From: Sophora flavescens
Taxonomy: Eukaryota; Streptophyta; Magnoliopsida; Fabales; Fabaceae
DNA length: 64,000 nt
NCBI GenBank assembly: GCA_030762895.1
Contig: CM061064.1
Coordinates: forward strand, 136,631,847-136,695,846
Reading direction: 5' to 3'
Below the pieces are notes generated by a model, which saw nothing but the letters and a program-made list of their open reading frames with translations, made no database searches and was not told the DNA's origin. Of this stretch, positions 9,578 to 23,226 are shown one piece after another. Position 1 is the first letter of the stretch. Each line of letters begins with the position of its first letter. A program made the position numbers and the translations under genes.

Positions 9578-12390
9578 TGTGACACCCTCTACCCCACATG
9601 TATTTTTAAAGCGATAACATTGAAGGAAATAATTTAGTTTTTCGAAATAAGAAAAACACATGCTTATTTCTTTATAAAAGAAAACCAACGGGTAAAGGAT
9701 ATCACATTGTAACAAGGTCTCAACGCGGAAAATAAATCATGTTTAATAAGAAAGTCATAATATAAACGTAAACATAAACAAAAGATATAAACGAACCCAA
9801 TCCCTATGTCACATTACAGAGCTGGTATAATCAATCCGATAAAACAACTCGGATAAACAAACTAAAACTGAACATAAACTAAACTACGAGTAGCGGCTCC
9901 TCAGAGTCATTCCTCAGCAAGTTGCTCACCGTCCTCTGCATGTCCAAAAAGATACACGCAACAAATAAAAAAAGACTGGGAGTAAGAAACATATATATCA
10001 ACATAATGGCATGGAAGTAGTTAGCAAGATGAACATGCATCATATAAACATAGCATATCATTCCAAATAAGGTATGTTATGCGATGCAACGCTACTCCAC
10101 TACTCCAACCAACAATCACCACCTCTGCTTGGGCCACTCGGCTACCCAAATTCATCATCATCATCAACGTTATCTTTCATCTTTAGTGTTTAATCTTTTA
10201 TCACATAATCTTTTCACTTAAACTCCGGTCAAAAATTACCAGAGCTCAACACCTTGACCATTAAGCATCAAGGCCTCCTTGGCCACTAGGCGACCAAGGT
10301 ATAGAACAACAACACTCTGGCCAATAAGCACCAGAGCTCAACACCTCGACCACTCGGCTATCGAGGTCCCCCGCTGCCATGGTACATTATTATCTTTAAG
10401 TTATATAGCTTGTCTTTACTTGGTTTGGTGTCTTCTTCATTATTAGAAGCGTTTGGGGGTGAAACACCCCTTGTTATAGTTTGTGTTCTGATCTGTATAG
10501 GGGAGCACGGGTGCGCTTCCCCCTTAGCACGGGCGTGCTGACTGTGAAGTCAACCACGGTCGTGTTGACTATTGAGCATGGCCGTGCTCAATGGAGCGTG
10601 GCGGTACTGTTTCTGGGCAGAAGGGTTGAACAACCCTTACTAAGTTTCCTAGGGCATTCGAAGATCAAATCTATTGGTTTAAGCTACACCATCAACCATC
10701 AGTTTCATTACCTTTAATTTTTCCCATGTCTTTTACTTCCAGCTTCAATACTAACTCCCTAAAACACTCACTAATCAATCATAGGGTCTTTGACTAAGCC
10801 CTATGAACATAACCTTGCCACTCATACTATATTCATGTCTTATGAATAAACTAGGAAAACATCCCTTAAATGCATTCATCTTTATTAACATTCCTTCTAA
10901 GGTCTTAACATCATTAATAAGCCCTATTAATTGGTTAGAGTCTTATTAACGTCATTATTGGCATTAACATCCACAACAATCAACACGCATTCAGAGCACC
11001 ACATCATCATCATTATCATAACAGTATCATCATTATCATAACAACAACATCATCATCATCATAATAACATCATCATCATCATGAACATTCATGGTAGCAT
11101 AAAACATCATACTCAATTGGGCATATCAATAACATCCAATCATACATCATCAACAATTAACATCAAACAGTACAATAATTAAAGCATGTCATTAACATTA
11201 GAATCATATTATACATGTATCAATTAACATCAAATAGACAAACAACATTGGACATGGTCATGGGTTAACGCTTCATCTTATGCTACCCCCAACGCCTATA
11301 TGTCAATACTATTCCTTCTCCCCATACCCGGTATGAAGATTCCCAAAACGATAATGTTGGCAAACTAGACGCGTTCCCTCGAGCGGCTCGACGAGTTCCT
11401 CAAGCCTTGTTTGGTCAAACAATAAGGGAAGAGAACAATCAATTAATCCCCAATTCAAAAGAAAGGGAAAAGGAGATTAAGGAGGGATATCTACATTGCC
11501 TTAAATGATGCTAATACGCGTAACTTCTCTCCCAAACATACTCCCAAAATCCAAGAACATCAAGGGGTTCTAGGGAAAACTAAGAAAGATGAAGAGAGGC
11601 ATTTATTCTGAGGTTAACAATATGATAAATAGGGTTTAGGTCGAGTCTTATGGTATAAATACAAGTTAGGGTATAACGGGCTCCTATTTCAGTCCAAACT
11701 GTATACAGATTGGTATTTTGATCTTAACTTGAGTTACATGTTTCCGATTGAGGCGTTCTTGGTGTTGTTACAAATATCAGAGAAATATATACAAATTAAT
11801 ATGTAATGATCGAATCCTAAATCGGACTCTAAGATGGTCAAAAGATCGATGTAAGTTTGGCGACAGATTTGGTAGTTATTCCTAGATAGGATTCTTAGGA
11901 GATTATGATAAGATCTTAAGAGATAATCAAAAAAAGGATTATCCTATATTACTAAGGACTCAAATCCGATTGATTGAGGGACTAAAACCTAAGAGATATA
12001 CTATCTCGATTTAAATACTAAATCACACGATATCTCATAATATCTTTCTTAATCACTTATTATTAATAAAGACACATATTATAGATTAACATATAAAATC
12101 ACATACAAAATCATATATTCATATAAGATCACACATTAAGAGACACAATCTCATATTAATGCAAATAATAATATATTAATATACATATTATCATATGTAA
12201 TAATATATACATATACATATATATATACATATACATATACATATATATATATATATGTATGTATGTATAAGCATAAAAATACTACAACACTAATCACAAT
12301 TATATTATCAATTATATAAATAACAATACTAACTTCATTAATATTAATAGTAGCAGTATTAATAACAATAACAATAACAATAACAATAAC

Positions 12391-12435
<45 letters not shown>

Positions 12436-12499
12436 AGCAACAACAACAACTAAGCATCCATAGTAACATATACCCTTATAGGAAAATCGGGGTGTTACA
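9578..12499 (-). repeat. Element B 5' LTR (2.9 kb)
   Basis: 2922 bp, plus-strand start TGTGACACCCTCTACCCC, end GGGGTGTTACA (TG...CA in both orientations). It holds palindromic words built on CACGG/CCGTG around 10,495-10,600, CATCAT-rich tracts near 11,000, (CATATA)n near 12,210-12,255 and an (ATA)n microsatellite at about 12,390-12,432. No coding sequence. Confidence 0.85.
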
Positions 12500-14298
12500 C
12501 TCCCCATAGCAAAACACTCGGTCTGATAAATTCTTTTCCCAACATGTCATCCAATTGTTTCTTCAACTTCGCTAACTCAACAGGTGACATCTGATAGGGA
12601 GCTATAGATATAGGTCATGTAACTGGTACAAGATCTATAGTGAATTCCACCTCTCTCTGGTGGCAAACCTGGAATGTCCAGAGGGAAAACTTCAGGAAAC
12701 TCTCTCACAATAGGCATAGAATTTATGCTGGGAGTCTCATTAGCTTCCACTACGAAAAGCATCACGAACTACTGAGAGTTATCACTCCTTATAGATACTC
12801 CTTCATTGGCAGATACTATACTAGAAGGCTCAATAAATGACAAAGTCTTGCTAGAACAATCTAGCACTACATGGTTAGCCAAAAGCCAATCCATGCCTAG
12901 AATAACATCTATTTATTGCATAGTCAAACAGACAAGGTCTGCAATAAATGTCCTATTCTCAACTACTATAGGACACTACAAGCAAACAGATAATTTTAAA
13001 TGATGCATACACTCATGCGAGATAAATGAATAGGTAGCACCTGAGTCAAACAACACATACGAGAGTCTACTAGCTATCAAACACATACCTTGTATAAAAT
13101 CAGAAGATTGAGAGGATTCAGCTCCCCTCACGGTAAACACTCTTCCAGTGGCTTGAGGTCTAGCCATCTGTTGTCTTGCTGCCGGATCTCCTCTTCCAAC
13201 TCCTCCTCTACTGCCTCCAACTCCTCTACCCGTAGCTGCCGGCTTTTACATAACCCACTGTCTGCACTCTCGTGCCATATGACATGGCTTCCCACAGTTG
13301 AAACAACTAGGCCTATTCATACAGTCCCTAGCATAATGCGGTTCACCACATCAAAGCAAACTAAACCTTGTTGCTGCTGACCCGCACCACTCACTGGTGC
13401 TCGTACCGGTGTCTGTGCTGGTCTATCATATGGTCTCTGTCTCCACTGAGAACCACTTCCTCCACGCCTCTGAAAACCTGATCGGTTAGGACCTCCAATC
13501 CTCAGTTGTTTATGCTCATTAGCCATCCTCAGATCTATACTTTCTATAGCGCTACATCTCTCAACAAGTTCCGGGAAACTTTGAATGTCGTGAGACACTA
13601 CAGCCCTCTACAGCTCATGTCCGAGTCCTTCCTCAAATCTCCTACATTGCCAATCCCCATTCGGGAACCCTCTGATAGAACTCTGAAAACTTAATCAGAG
13701 CCTCAAATCGTGATGCATAATCACCTACAGACATGTTGCCTTGTTTGAGGTTTGTGAATTCCTTTTCCTTCTCGCGTCGAACTAGACGCGGGAAATACTT
13801 TTGGAAGAAGTAGTCGGTAAATAATTGCCAAGTAATCATTCTGCCCTCAGCCTCCAATAATCGTTTCTTGCCTCTCCTCCAGAACTCTGCTCCTTCAGTT
13901 AGCACGAAGGCAGCATAAGTCACTTTCCTATCCTCTCTGCAGCATACAGTACCAAATATCTTCTCTATCTCTTGTACCCACCAATCATCCTTCTCTGGGT
14001 CATTATCTCCTCAGAATTGAGGTGGATTCCCTTTCAATAAAGTAGCCATTCCGGCATCTTATACTGCTGTAGCTCTCCTCCGATTCTTTAGTTCCCGCTG
14101 CTCTTTGTTCACCTACAGCATCTCAGCATTCGAATGTGTTTGTAATAACACAGCAGCAGCTATATTTTCAATAGCATTTGGAGTCACAGATGACGCTCCT
14201 ACATTTCCATTAGGATTACCCTCACCGTTGTCGGCTCCAATAATTCTTTCGGGAGTTCGGTCACCACTATTAGTCGGACGTCCTCTTCCACGAGCCAT
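12500..14298 (-). pseudogene. Element A gag-protease-RT relic (Ty3/gypsy)
   Basis: The minus strand carries a decayed gypsy polyprotein. The Gag start MARGRGRPTN is at 14,298. The Retrotrans_gag core (FVLTEGAEFWRRGKKRLLEA and TDYFFQKYFP) lies at 13,923-13,642. A basic Gln/Arg-rich linker and CCHC remnants (reading CFDV and CGKP-type pieces in shifted frames) are near 13,317-13,250. The aspartic protease core VLFDSGATYSFIS is at about 13,050. The segment just before RT, VREFPEVFPLDIPGLPPER, is at about 12,700. Several stops and frameshifts break it; reading it needs at least three frames. After SVLLWG the sequence is cut by element B at 12,499. Catalytic RT, RNase H and integrase are absent. 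Confidence 0.82.
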
Positions 14299-14528
14299 GA
14301 TTCTGTCAATGAAATCATCTGCTCTCATCAGTATGACATATAATACTACATAGACAAGTATATAAATACCATATGCCATACTAATATTAGTTATCGCATC
14401 GAGTTCGGACACACTACCCAACTTCTAAGCATAGTCAAAATCCGATGTGGATTCAACTAGACACGGCCAGTAACAACATCCTAGACCTCACAATCCGATT
14501 AGAATCGAACTGCTCTGATACCACCAAA

Positions 14529-16770
14529 TGAGACACCACGTTGTACCCTGTTGTGTTATTAGATTAAAACCTCATTATTTAATTACTTAATCGCACGCTT
14601 AATGGTAAATCATTCAAAATGGTATGCTTATTGACATAATTCAAAACATTGTTGAGGGCATCCTCTCAGTAGGATCCCTTCCAGGTATACACTTAAACAA
14701 AAATTTATTCAACGAAAATATAAACTAACTTAACCGGCACACTGGCAATACTTTATAACACCTAAAACATTAATTCACCGCTCATCCTCCGGCCTCTGGT
14801 TCGTAAGGAGTTCCATCCAACTCCTCCTCATTCAGTTCATCCGCAGGGTCTTCTCGTACGATTCCATAATAGATAAAATACAACATACAGAAAATATAGG
14901 GGATAAGAAACCATTCTATCATCAAATATATCATCCTCTACCCTCAACTCATGCAATCTAAACCTTTATGCTGACGTGGCCACTACCAATTCCTTCACAC
15001 ATCCCTCGTTGGGAATGTCAGTCAGTTGTTCAAGTGACATGTTCCAAATTCCCGGTGCACATTCTCTTCCATGATGAGAATGTTCATGAAAAACAATGCC
15101 ACTATAACTGCACAATTATCCCGGTGCACACCCAGTCCACTCCCGAGGGTGCTCATGAAAATCAATGACACTATAGTTGCACAACCTATATCTAAGTTGG
15201 AACGGTCTAGCATAAACTTTGGACCTCGTGTATTCCAAATACACGGTTGTGAACAACAATACAAACATATGAATCTCACCGACTTGCATCAATAACAACC
15301 TAGTGCCTCACGCTTCCATCATAGACTCAACTCGCATTCTATGCTACCTCTTGTCTTTAAATTCCTTAATTCAAGCTAGGCACCTCTAAGTTAATTCATT
15401 CTCTCACCCAGACAATTATCTCTCGAACAACATATATCTTTGCTTAAAATTCAACTAAGCACAATATTAAACCAGGCAGATCATCCATAACACAATTATC
15501 AACAAAATATTCCATAAAGCAATTCATCACAATCAGCACATCATAGCATTTCAATAATGATAATGATAAAGGCAATCAATCTCAGATAAGATAAAATCAT
15601 CCTAACGTCGATAAACTTACAATCCCCAAATCATCATTGATATTTCAGAAAAGCATTCAACGTGATTTTGGTCTTGTCGACTACTCGACCACTAGTAGGG
15701 TTTAGGTCGCCCCACACAATTATTATATCATACACAATTTATCCATTTCGACGGTAGATTGATTCTTTCCCCCACCTGAGTTAGCACCGTATCTCCCGAA
15801 CTTCCAATCCTTGTTACTAAATCACGAGTATCCGTTAACCTTCAACCAACACAACATAACCACAATCAATCAAACAAATCCAACTATATCCACTTTATGC
15901 TAGATTCGGTCATTCAATTCAAATTAGGGCTAGGATCAGTTTCTCATTCTAATCTTTTGGATAATAACTACTTAGGTTTTAGATAGCTTAGATAAATTGT
16001 TATAATTTGAAAGTATGAACAAAATACTCCAACTCCTTTTGAGTAGAGTTTCAGCCAACAAATAGATTATTAGGCTTGATATTTTTAAACTTCTCAATCT
16101 CATGGAGTAAGGTTACTAAGGCATCATAGAGACAATATAAATTGTCATAAGTCCCAGATTAAACAAAAAATCATTCAATCCTTCTCCCTTAGGTTTCAGT
16201 CTCTAATGGTAAAATATGTTAGAAAATTCTTTTTGATTCAAGCTATTGGATTTAAATAGTATAGGCATTAGAGAGCATAAACCAAGCATTTGATTTCACA
16301 AATTAAACAAAATCCACAAACCCCTCTTTTCTAGGGTTTTCGGCCCCAATTAGAAAAATAGGCTAAGAAATTTAGTTGGATGTAAGCTCTTGGATATAGA
16401 CTATATAGGTAATAAAGAGCTTAAACGAACAATAGGATGTTTCGGCCATAATATGAACAATATGAAAGAAAATGACTTTGTTCACATGCTCTTAGATGAT
16501 GATAGTAGGAGACATAACAAGATCATAGAAGTTGGTTTCACATTAAAATAGTTTTTCTACAATTTTCTAGAAATATTTGAAATTCTAGATCTAAGAATGG
16601 AAAAACCATGAAATAGGAAGAAATTGATCTTGAGATGAGAAGAGATGATCATGGTTGATCATGTTACCTCAAGTTAGTAGAGAAGATGAAGAAAAGTTGA
16701 TGATTCCTTTGCAAGTTTCTAATTAGGGATAGAAATAGGGGAGGTATTTTCTAATTAAAGCCATGTTTGG
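14529..16770 (-). repeat. Element A 5' LTR, segment 1
   Basis: Begins TGAGACACCACG on the plus strand, directly after the PBS complement, and runs to the TTTGG duplication at 16766-16770, where element S interrupts it. Non-coding; the short open frames at 14,968-15,298 have no recognised domain. Confidence 0.75.
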
Positions 16771-17478
16771 TGTAACGCCCCCCCTCGGGCATTACTACGT
16801 AACACATGCGGAAGTAAGTCAAAAGATAACTTGCTAGTTGCTTTCGGAAAATTGTTTTCTTTTAAGTCAGAAAACTGGGGTATAAAAATTTTCTTCTACA
16901 GGGATAACTCTGAAATCCATCCTACATACATTTAAAATGTAAAGTCACGTTCGTAACAAAGTTACCATGACATACAACATTTCTCTAAGTTTCCACTTTC
17001 GAAAGAAAAGTTCAAACTACAGATGGATGTATATAACACTGCATCCACCGACCCCTTTAAATATACAACCCAACTCATACTCCTAAGCTGGTCATTCTAT
17101 CAAATATTCATTGGAGAGACCCCCAATCAGAATACTTTCCCAACCTCTAACACTAGGTCTTCAAGTGACTCAAATACTCCTCTACAACATCGGTACTTGA
17201 GTACCAAGGTACAACAGCAAAACCCGAAGATACCTGATATAACTGTAAGAGTGATATACCATCATAAGATATATCCCACAACAACCATATACATGATACA
17301 TACATCACATAATCATATAAGCAATTAAATCATGCATATACACAATATAATAGTGTTATATCAAAGGGTCTCAAACCCGCACAGTCAATCTTTGAAAATA
17401 TGCATGACACTTCAATATTAGGCTCTAACTTAATCTCCGGAGATCCCAACATCCTCCAAATGAGTTGATCAGGCTCAA

Positions 17479-17640
17479 TACACCGTCTCATTGGCTAGCT
17501 AAGCACAATGATAATACACCGTCTCATTGGCCATTTAGGCACAACGATTATGCACGCCGTTTCATTGTCCATTTAGGCACAACGATACACGTACATCGTC
17601 TCATTGTCCAATTTAAGAACAACGATAATACACCGTCACA
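17479..17640 (+). repeat. Tandem array, units of about 36-40 bp, in element S
   Basis: Four imperfect units sharing ACCGTCTCATTG, a GGCCATTTAGGC-like segment and ACAACGAT, with unit length varying from about 36 to 41 bp. Confidence 0.8.
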
Positions 17641-17926
17641 TGATACCTTTCCTATTAAGGTCTCACGTTAAAACCATGTCGGCCACGCCTGCCGTAAATG
17701 CAAATGTAAAACATTTAGTTCTCGAAGTTTTCTTTGTGTTCGTTCTCATTCGTTGTCAAAGCTCAAAGGCTAGCGACTATTCATAAATTTCACCATTTTG
17801 AAATTATCAACATCAACACGGGACACACAGTCCGAGTGCTCAATCACAATACCTTAGACCGATGCACCAGTCCTAGGCTTGCGGTCGTAGAAAACAACAT
17901 TCACCTTTAACAACGTTCATCACAAC

Positions 17927-18038
17927 GTGGTTAGGACACACGGTCCACAACAACGTGATTAGGACACACAGTCCACAACAACGTGATTACGACACACAGT
18001 CCATAACAACGTGATTAGGACACACAGTCCACAACAAT
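17927..18038 (+). repeat. Four 28-bp tandem repeats in element S
   Basis: Exactly 4 x 28 = 112 bp. The unit reads GTGATTAGGACACACAGTCC followed by ACAACAAC, with one to three changes per copy. Confidence 0.9.
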
Positions 18039-19079
18039 GTGGCACGGATCAAGGATCAACGTGCATATTACAGAATACTAGAAGCGATGTCTCGCGAACT
18101 AGATTCAATTCACATGTGTTTACTTTTCGCTCAGTGAAAATCAAATCCAAAACAAAACCTCGGTCACTTATCCAAGTAACCGGAACGTTTCCAAATCATT
18201 TAGGAGAAAATCCTTTTCCTTTGCAAAATCTTTTCTAAAACATTTAGGAAATTCGTTTGTATTTGAAATTCCTTGATGGAATAAAGTCAAATATTTTCAA
18301 GGGTTTTTCCTTCATAAAACACATAGTTTGAAAAAGGTTTTCTCTCGTATCAACTTTGGATCATAAAAAGGGTAGTTTCTATCGTCTTAAAAACACTTCA
18401 ACGTTTCTTTTCAAAATAAGAATCTCATTTTCTTGAAGTAAGCGTTTTAAACAAGGAACTTTTATAAATGAAACCAATACTTTCAAAGTTCTATTCACCT
18501 ATTAAGGCTTTTAATCCTTTATAATCATTGTGCACAGACTCAAGTCCGGCTTCTCAAACTTCAATCAACAGTAATATATTCTCAACAATAATATCACAGT
18601 TAACGACAATTCATCACATATATATAATTCATAACACTTTAAAGCAACTAATGTTCAACTTCAAGTAATAACCACAATAGTTCAAGTAAACAAGTTATCA
18701 AAGTATTGGCTCAATATCACAATAATATTCAAATCACTCAAGTAAACACATACACACATGCATATAGTCATTGAATATCCCTAGGCAAAACCCTCTTACC
18801 TTCCGTGAAGGTAAGGAGATTAGATGCTTAGAGAGGTAAACCACGAACGTCCTTGTTTCCTCCGCGATGAAAGTCTAAGGTTATGAACACAAAATCACAA
18901 GTTAAAATCAAACAAGAACACTAAACCACAAGGTATAGGTTCAGCCAAGACTAGTTCTTAGGGTTAGAGATTCTCGAAAATTATACAACTCATGGATTTA
19001 TGATCCTTAAGTGTTAGGAGTTCATAAACAATGATCTTTTAACAAAGTTGAATTAAAAATCCCACTAAGTACTTGACTT

Positions 19080-19860
19080 AGGGTTTCGTCCAAGCATAGA
19101 TAAATAGGCTAGAAATTTCTAAACTTTCCAATCTCTTTAGGTTAGCATCCATACATAGTAAGGAGCTTGAAACCATGATCATTTCGGAAAATGGAAAAAT
19201 CAAATGTCTTAGACCATGAACTCTTAGGTTCGGCCTTAACAAGTTTGTGAGGTTAGAGATCTTTAAATCATCCAATATTTTGGACATAGAATCCTTTAAC
19301 ATAAAGGAGCTTTAATCCATAATCATCTTGGAAAACAAAATAGAATAACACATCCTAGGTCAAATGTTACATTCGGCCATCATAGGAAAATAAAGCAAGA
19401 AAATATTTTAAACTTTCCAATCACTTAGACATAGAATCCTTTAACATAAAGGAGCTTTTCAGTCCATGATCACTTTGGAAAACAAAACTCAACATCTTTG
19501 CCATAACCATTGAAGGTTTCGGCCTTTTCAAGAAATAGGGGTTAGAAATCTTCAAACTTTCCAATCTCTTGGACTTAGCATCCTCCTATGTCAAGGAGTC
19601 TTAATCCATGATCATTTTGGAAAACAAAACTTAAACACCATTGCTTTAAAACTCATTGGTTTTGGTCTTTATAAAAATAGAGTAAAAATATTTAAACTTT
19701 CCAATCACTTAGACATAGCATCCTTTAACATAAAGGAGCTTTGGTCCATGATCATTTTAGAAAACAAATCTTTAAACTTTCCAATCACTTAGACATAGCA
19801 TCCTTTAACATGAAGGAGCCTTGGTCCATGATCATTTTGGAAATGAAATCTTAAATACAA
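19080..19860 (-). repeat. Diverged tandem array (units of about 90-120 bp) in element S
   Basis: At least six units share CTTTCCAATC, CTTAGACATAGCATCC, AAGGAGCTT and CCATGATCATTTTGGAAAAC in the same order. Some units carry extra sequence including a TTTCGGCC word. This is an LTR-internal expansion without coding potential. Confidence 0.8.
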
Positions 19861-20905
19861 ACTCGTACTTGTAAAAGTTGAAACAAGATCCATCTAAACC
19901 ATATACATGGTTTCGGCCTCCTTAGAAAGAAGAGGTTAGGAAACTTTGTTTTGCACAACCTTTTAGTATGTGATAGTATGGGTAAATACAAGAATATAGA
20001 AAGTGGTTTCAACTCAAAAGGAGTTTTCTACCATTTTTGAGAGATTTTAGAAGTTTAAAAGCTTAAAGGAAACTTAAAGCAAAACTATGAACATAAAGAC
20101 AATAACTTGAAAAATAAACAACATAGGATCATTATCCTCAACAATATGAAGAACTTTGATGAAGAACTTAAAGTAAAAATCTTGATAAAAATGTAAACTT
20201 TGTAAGAAAGAAGAAGAAGAAGAAGAAAGGTAGTAAAGTGAAAATGTGAGAAAATGGAGGAAAAAGTGATGAATGGTGGAAATGAAGGGTATTTATAGAG
20301 AATGAGGGAGAGGGGCACGGTTTTGGAGAGGAAGAAGAGAAGAAAGAAGAAGAAAGAATGTGGGTTGCTTGTAGAGAGGATAAGGAGTTAAGGTGATGTG
20401 ATGTGATTGGAGAGAGAAAGATGAAAAAGTGAGATTTTGAAATAAAGTCAAGATTCACTTTTTATTAGGTGTGTCATAGCCTTCACATCAAGTCACTCCA
20501 TGTCACTTCATCCTCTTGATACTCTGCTCCATTGCGTATCAGATGACTTCCCCGATCGTATTTCCCGACGATTTCGCCCGGGAAATCCCTAAAATTTGGC
20601 CTCGAACAAGATTTTTCGAAAAACTCCAAACCCGCACAAAACATCATAAAAACACTAACCGTCTCGTTCACGAATTAAAATTTTGTCTCTAGCTCAGTAA
20701 ACTTGTACTGGCAGTGAGAACCCAGCAGGCCGGTTTTAAATCAATTTTCGACTGAAAATTTTACTGTGACTTCATACGGTAAAACAACACAAGAAAATAA
20801 TTTTATTTTAAATAAAATCATCCTCTGGATTTTATCAAAAATAAATACATTAAAGCATGTATTTACTGATAAAGAAGCATACGAAAAACAGGGTGTTACA
20901 TTTGG

Positions 20906-21614
20906 ATCTTTAAGCTTCATTTAATGGGTTTTGGGTTAATATAAAATCATATAATAACTTAACTATAGTTAATAATAACCTAACTATAGTTAATTAGTAA
21001 TCATGATTAGAATTTTGTCAAGAATTCATGGAAGGTGTGGCTGATTTTAGACCACAAGAATTAACATAACTTGCCTTAACCATGGTTAAAATCTAACTAC
21101 AATATGTTAGGTTAAGATTAGGGGCATTTTGGTCATTTCACTTGAAAACTCATGATTACGAGCATTCAATGCTTGTTCCCTTGTCCCCTCGGCTACATTA
21201 ACTGCTTCTAATACCTCAGCTCCATACTCGACTCAATCGTTTACCCGATTTATTCCCCGACTTAGGTTTTACACGTTTTCCTTAAGGATTACGCCTGAAT
21301 AAAATATATTATTTCACTCCTAACGTAATTTTTTAAAAATACAGAAAATTGTTGGGAGCGAAATATAAAACCTAACCATTTCGTTCACGAGTCTAAATTA
21401 GGGTTTCTGCTCAGTAAAATCTTATTGTCAGTGAAAACGTAGACCGAGTTTCGTCTGAATTTTCAACCCAAAATTTCTCTGTAACCTTCTACCATAAAGT
21501 AGAGTATGAATATGATTTTATTTTATTAAAAAACATTTTCTTGATCTCATATTAAAAATATAAATAATTATATTTTAACCTGTTAAACAGCGTAATTAAA
21601 AAGAGGTTATTACA
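20906..21614 (-). repeat. Element A 5' LTR, segment 2
   Basis: Continuation of A's LTR after element S, ending GAGGTTATTACA (TG...CA in minus reading). The next five bases (CTTAC) would be A's target duplication, but its partner is lost. Confidence 0.7.
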
Positions 21615-22267
21615 CTTACTGTTTTCCAGGAATTTTCTAAGATCATCCATAATCGATTCTCGTAATCGATTATAGTGTTTCTGACTTTCTTCACTGTTTT
21701 CTTGAGGATATATAATCAATTATCTAATCGATTATCTTCTTTATTTTTCAAATTTACATAACAAGGGAAATTTATAGCTTATTCAATTTAATTATACCAT
21801 GCTTCAAATAATGATCAATCAACGTATAAACATATACATGGCATCTAGCAAGGACTTCAAACAATATGTTGGTGGAATTTGATTGATTTCATATAAGCAT
21901 CTTTATCAGTATACCTTGGTTTGACAAATAACATATTTGAGCATGTATAGAGAGTAGAGGTTAGAGTTACCTCATTGTGTAGATTCACAAGACTATCCTA
22001 TCCTTTCTTACCCATTTTCGCTTGATCTTGGGTCTAGCTCTTATATTGTCTACCTTGTTTGAGTTGCTCACCAAGATACCTTTGCTTCTTTTGGTAGCAA
22101 TTGCATTTTTGGATTTGCGAAGCATCGTTCTTGATGTCATCTCCTCTTCCAAGCTAGATTGTTTCTCTCTTTTGGATTTTTCCTATACATTAGAGATACT
22201 AGAGAGACTTTTTGATACCCATTTCATATTGGGTCCTTGTGGGTTAGTGGACAAGATATTTGTGCCT

Positions 22268-22972
22268 TTAGGGCACCCAAGCAAATTTATTTCTCATAGA
22301 ATAATTTTTCTTATAATTGCACATATGAGAAATATGTCCAATCCTCTCACAATAATTACATGTTACATCCCTTTTATTTTTCTTAAAATAACTTTTATAT
22401 GAGGGTTGTACACATGTAGAACTTTTTATTTTATCAATTTCATGAAACATTTCCTCAACTTGATTATCAAGAAATATGCAATTTTTTTAACATGAAGAGG
22501 ATTCAAATTTCACAAAATTTTCTTCACCATGAAAAGTATATTCATTTTTCAGATTTTCCAAATCACTTTCAATTGATGAAATACTGCAAATTAAATTTAT
22601 GTTTTCTAAACTCATCATTTCATCATACAAATTATAGTATGCATGTAAGCATTTATCATTCACTTGATTTAGTTTAGAATCTATTACCTCCAAATTTCTT
22701 TAACTTTCTTGGACTGTTGTTTCAATTTTCTTGACCAATAGCTTTTTGCTTTCATGGTCCTTCTTCTTGGCATGTCCTTTAGGATGTCTTTCCTTCATTG
22801 AAATTTGCCCTTTCCTGTAATTGCTTTCAATCTCAAAATTGTTAGTGACAGGGTAATTATGATCAAGTACATTTAAAATATCCTTGGCACAATCATAATC
22901 TTTGATTCTCTCATAAGCATCATAGCACAAACACAGTTCCGAAGAATTTTCATAGCTCTGGGATTTAAACAA
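22268..22972 (-). pseudogene. Element H gag relic with CCHC knuckle
   Basis: A single minus-strand frame with two in-frame stops (at about 22,700 and 22,487). It carries a CCHC zinc knuckle CNYCERIGHISHMC, spacing C-X2-C-X4-H-X4-C, followed by a YKKNYSMRNKFAWVP segment, as in sirevirus-like Gag. Upstream parts are Asn/Ser/Glu-rich. The capsid domain is not clearly recognisable. The RNA-binding function of intact relatives is established, but this copy is too broken to act. Confidence 0.65.
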
Positions 22973-23226
22973 AAACAGTTTTTATCAAATTTAGTATGAT
23001 GTTGTTTGGGTTTGAGAATGATCCAATATCCTATAAGTCAACATCAATTGACTGCATAAAAATTTCAATTTTCGCTTTCCAATAAATATAATTCTCTCCA
23101 TCAAAGAATGGTGATTTGTCAACTTCAAAACCTTACATTTTTGGAAGACTTTTCAAAGGTTACCAAAATAGGATCTTAACTCTAAGCTGTTAAGCTACTA
23201 GCCAGAGTCAAAGCTTTGATACCACT

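Larger units (their letters stand above)
7801..12499 (-). mobile_element. Element B: Ty3/gypsy with almost all internal sequence deleted
   Basis: Two homologous LTRs, the left one truncated (7801-9318), are separated by only 259 bp (9319-9577). In minus orientation this interior has a polypurine tract (TAAGGGGATGGAAAT) beside the left (3') LTR and a primer-binding site TGGTATCAGAGCAG beside the right (5') LTR. The CGAGAACGAAATTTTTATAAGGGG context is typical of the end of chromovirus-type gypsy pol. Everything coding is gone. The right edge (12499) lies inside the RT region of element A, so B inserted in A. The left LTR was later cut by element E at 7800/7801. Confidence 0.8.
16771..20900 (-). 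mobile_element. Element S: 4.1 kb solo-LTR-like insertion
   Basis: It begins TGTAACGCCCCCC and ends GGGTGTTACA, flanked by a perfect 5-bp duplication TTTGG (16766-16770 and 20901-20905). No PBS, polypurine tract or internal coding region is visible, so it behaves as a solo LTR of a gypsy family with very long LTRs. A TATAAATA at 20290-20297 (minus) and GA-rich sequence upstream place the promoter on the minus strand. The start of element D (23886) is a diverged relative in the opposite orientation. It contains at least three local tandem arrays, listed separately. Confidence 0.8.
12500..21614 (-). mobile_element. Element A: Ty3/gypsy, 5' part, split by S and B
   Basis: In minus orientation: 5' LTR (21614-20906 plus 16770-14529, about 2.95 kb without the insertion), primer-binding site GGTGGTATCAGAGCAG next to 14528, gag from 14298, and the start of RT at about 12.5 kb. 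The LTR starts TGTAATAACCTC and ends GGTGTCTCA. Element S lies inside the LTR (TTTGG target duplication), and B interrupts the RT. A itself lies in sirevirus H. The 3' half and 3' LTR are not in the window. Confidence 0.75.

Noticed and set aside
17479..18038. Regular repeats in element S as a CRISPR array
   Set aside because: Units are contiguous, without unique spacers, and lie in plant LTR sequence.
20085..20458. Ser/Phe-rich open frames on the minus strand
   Set aside because: Low-complexity translation of GA-rich sequence in the LTR of element S.
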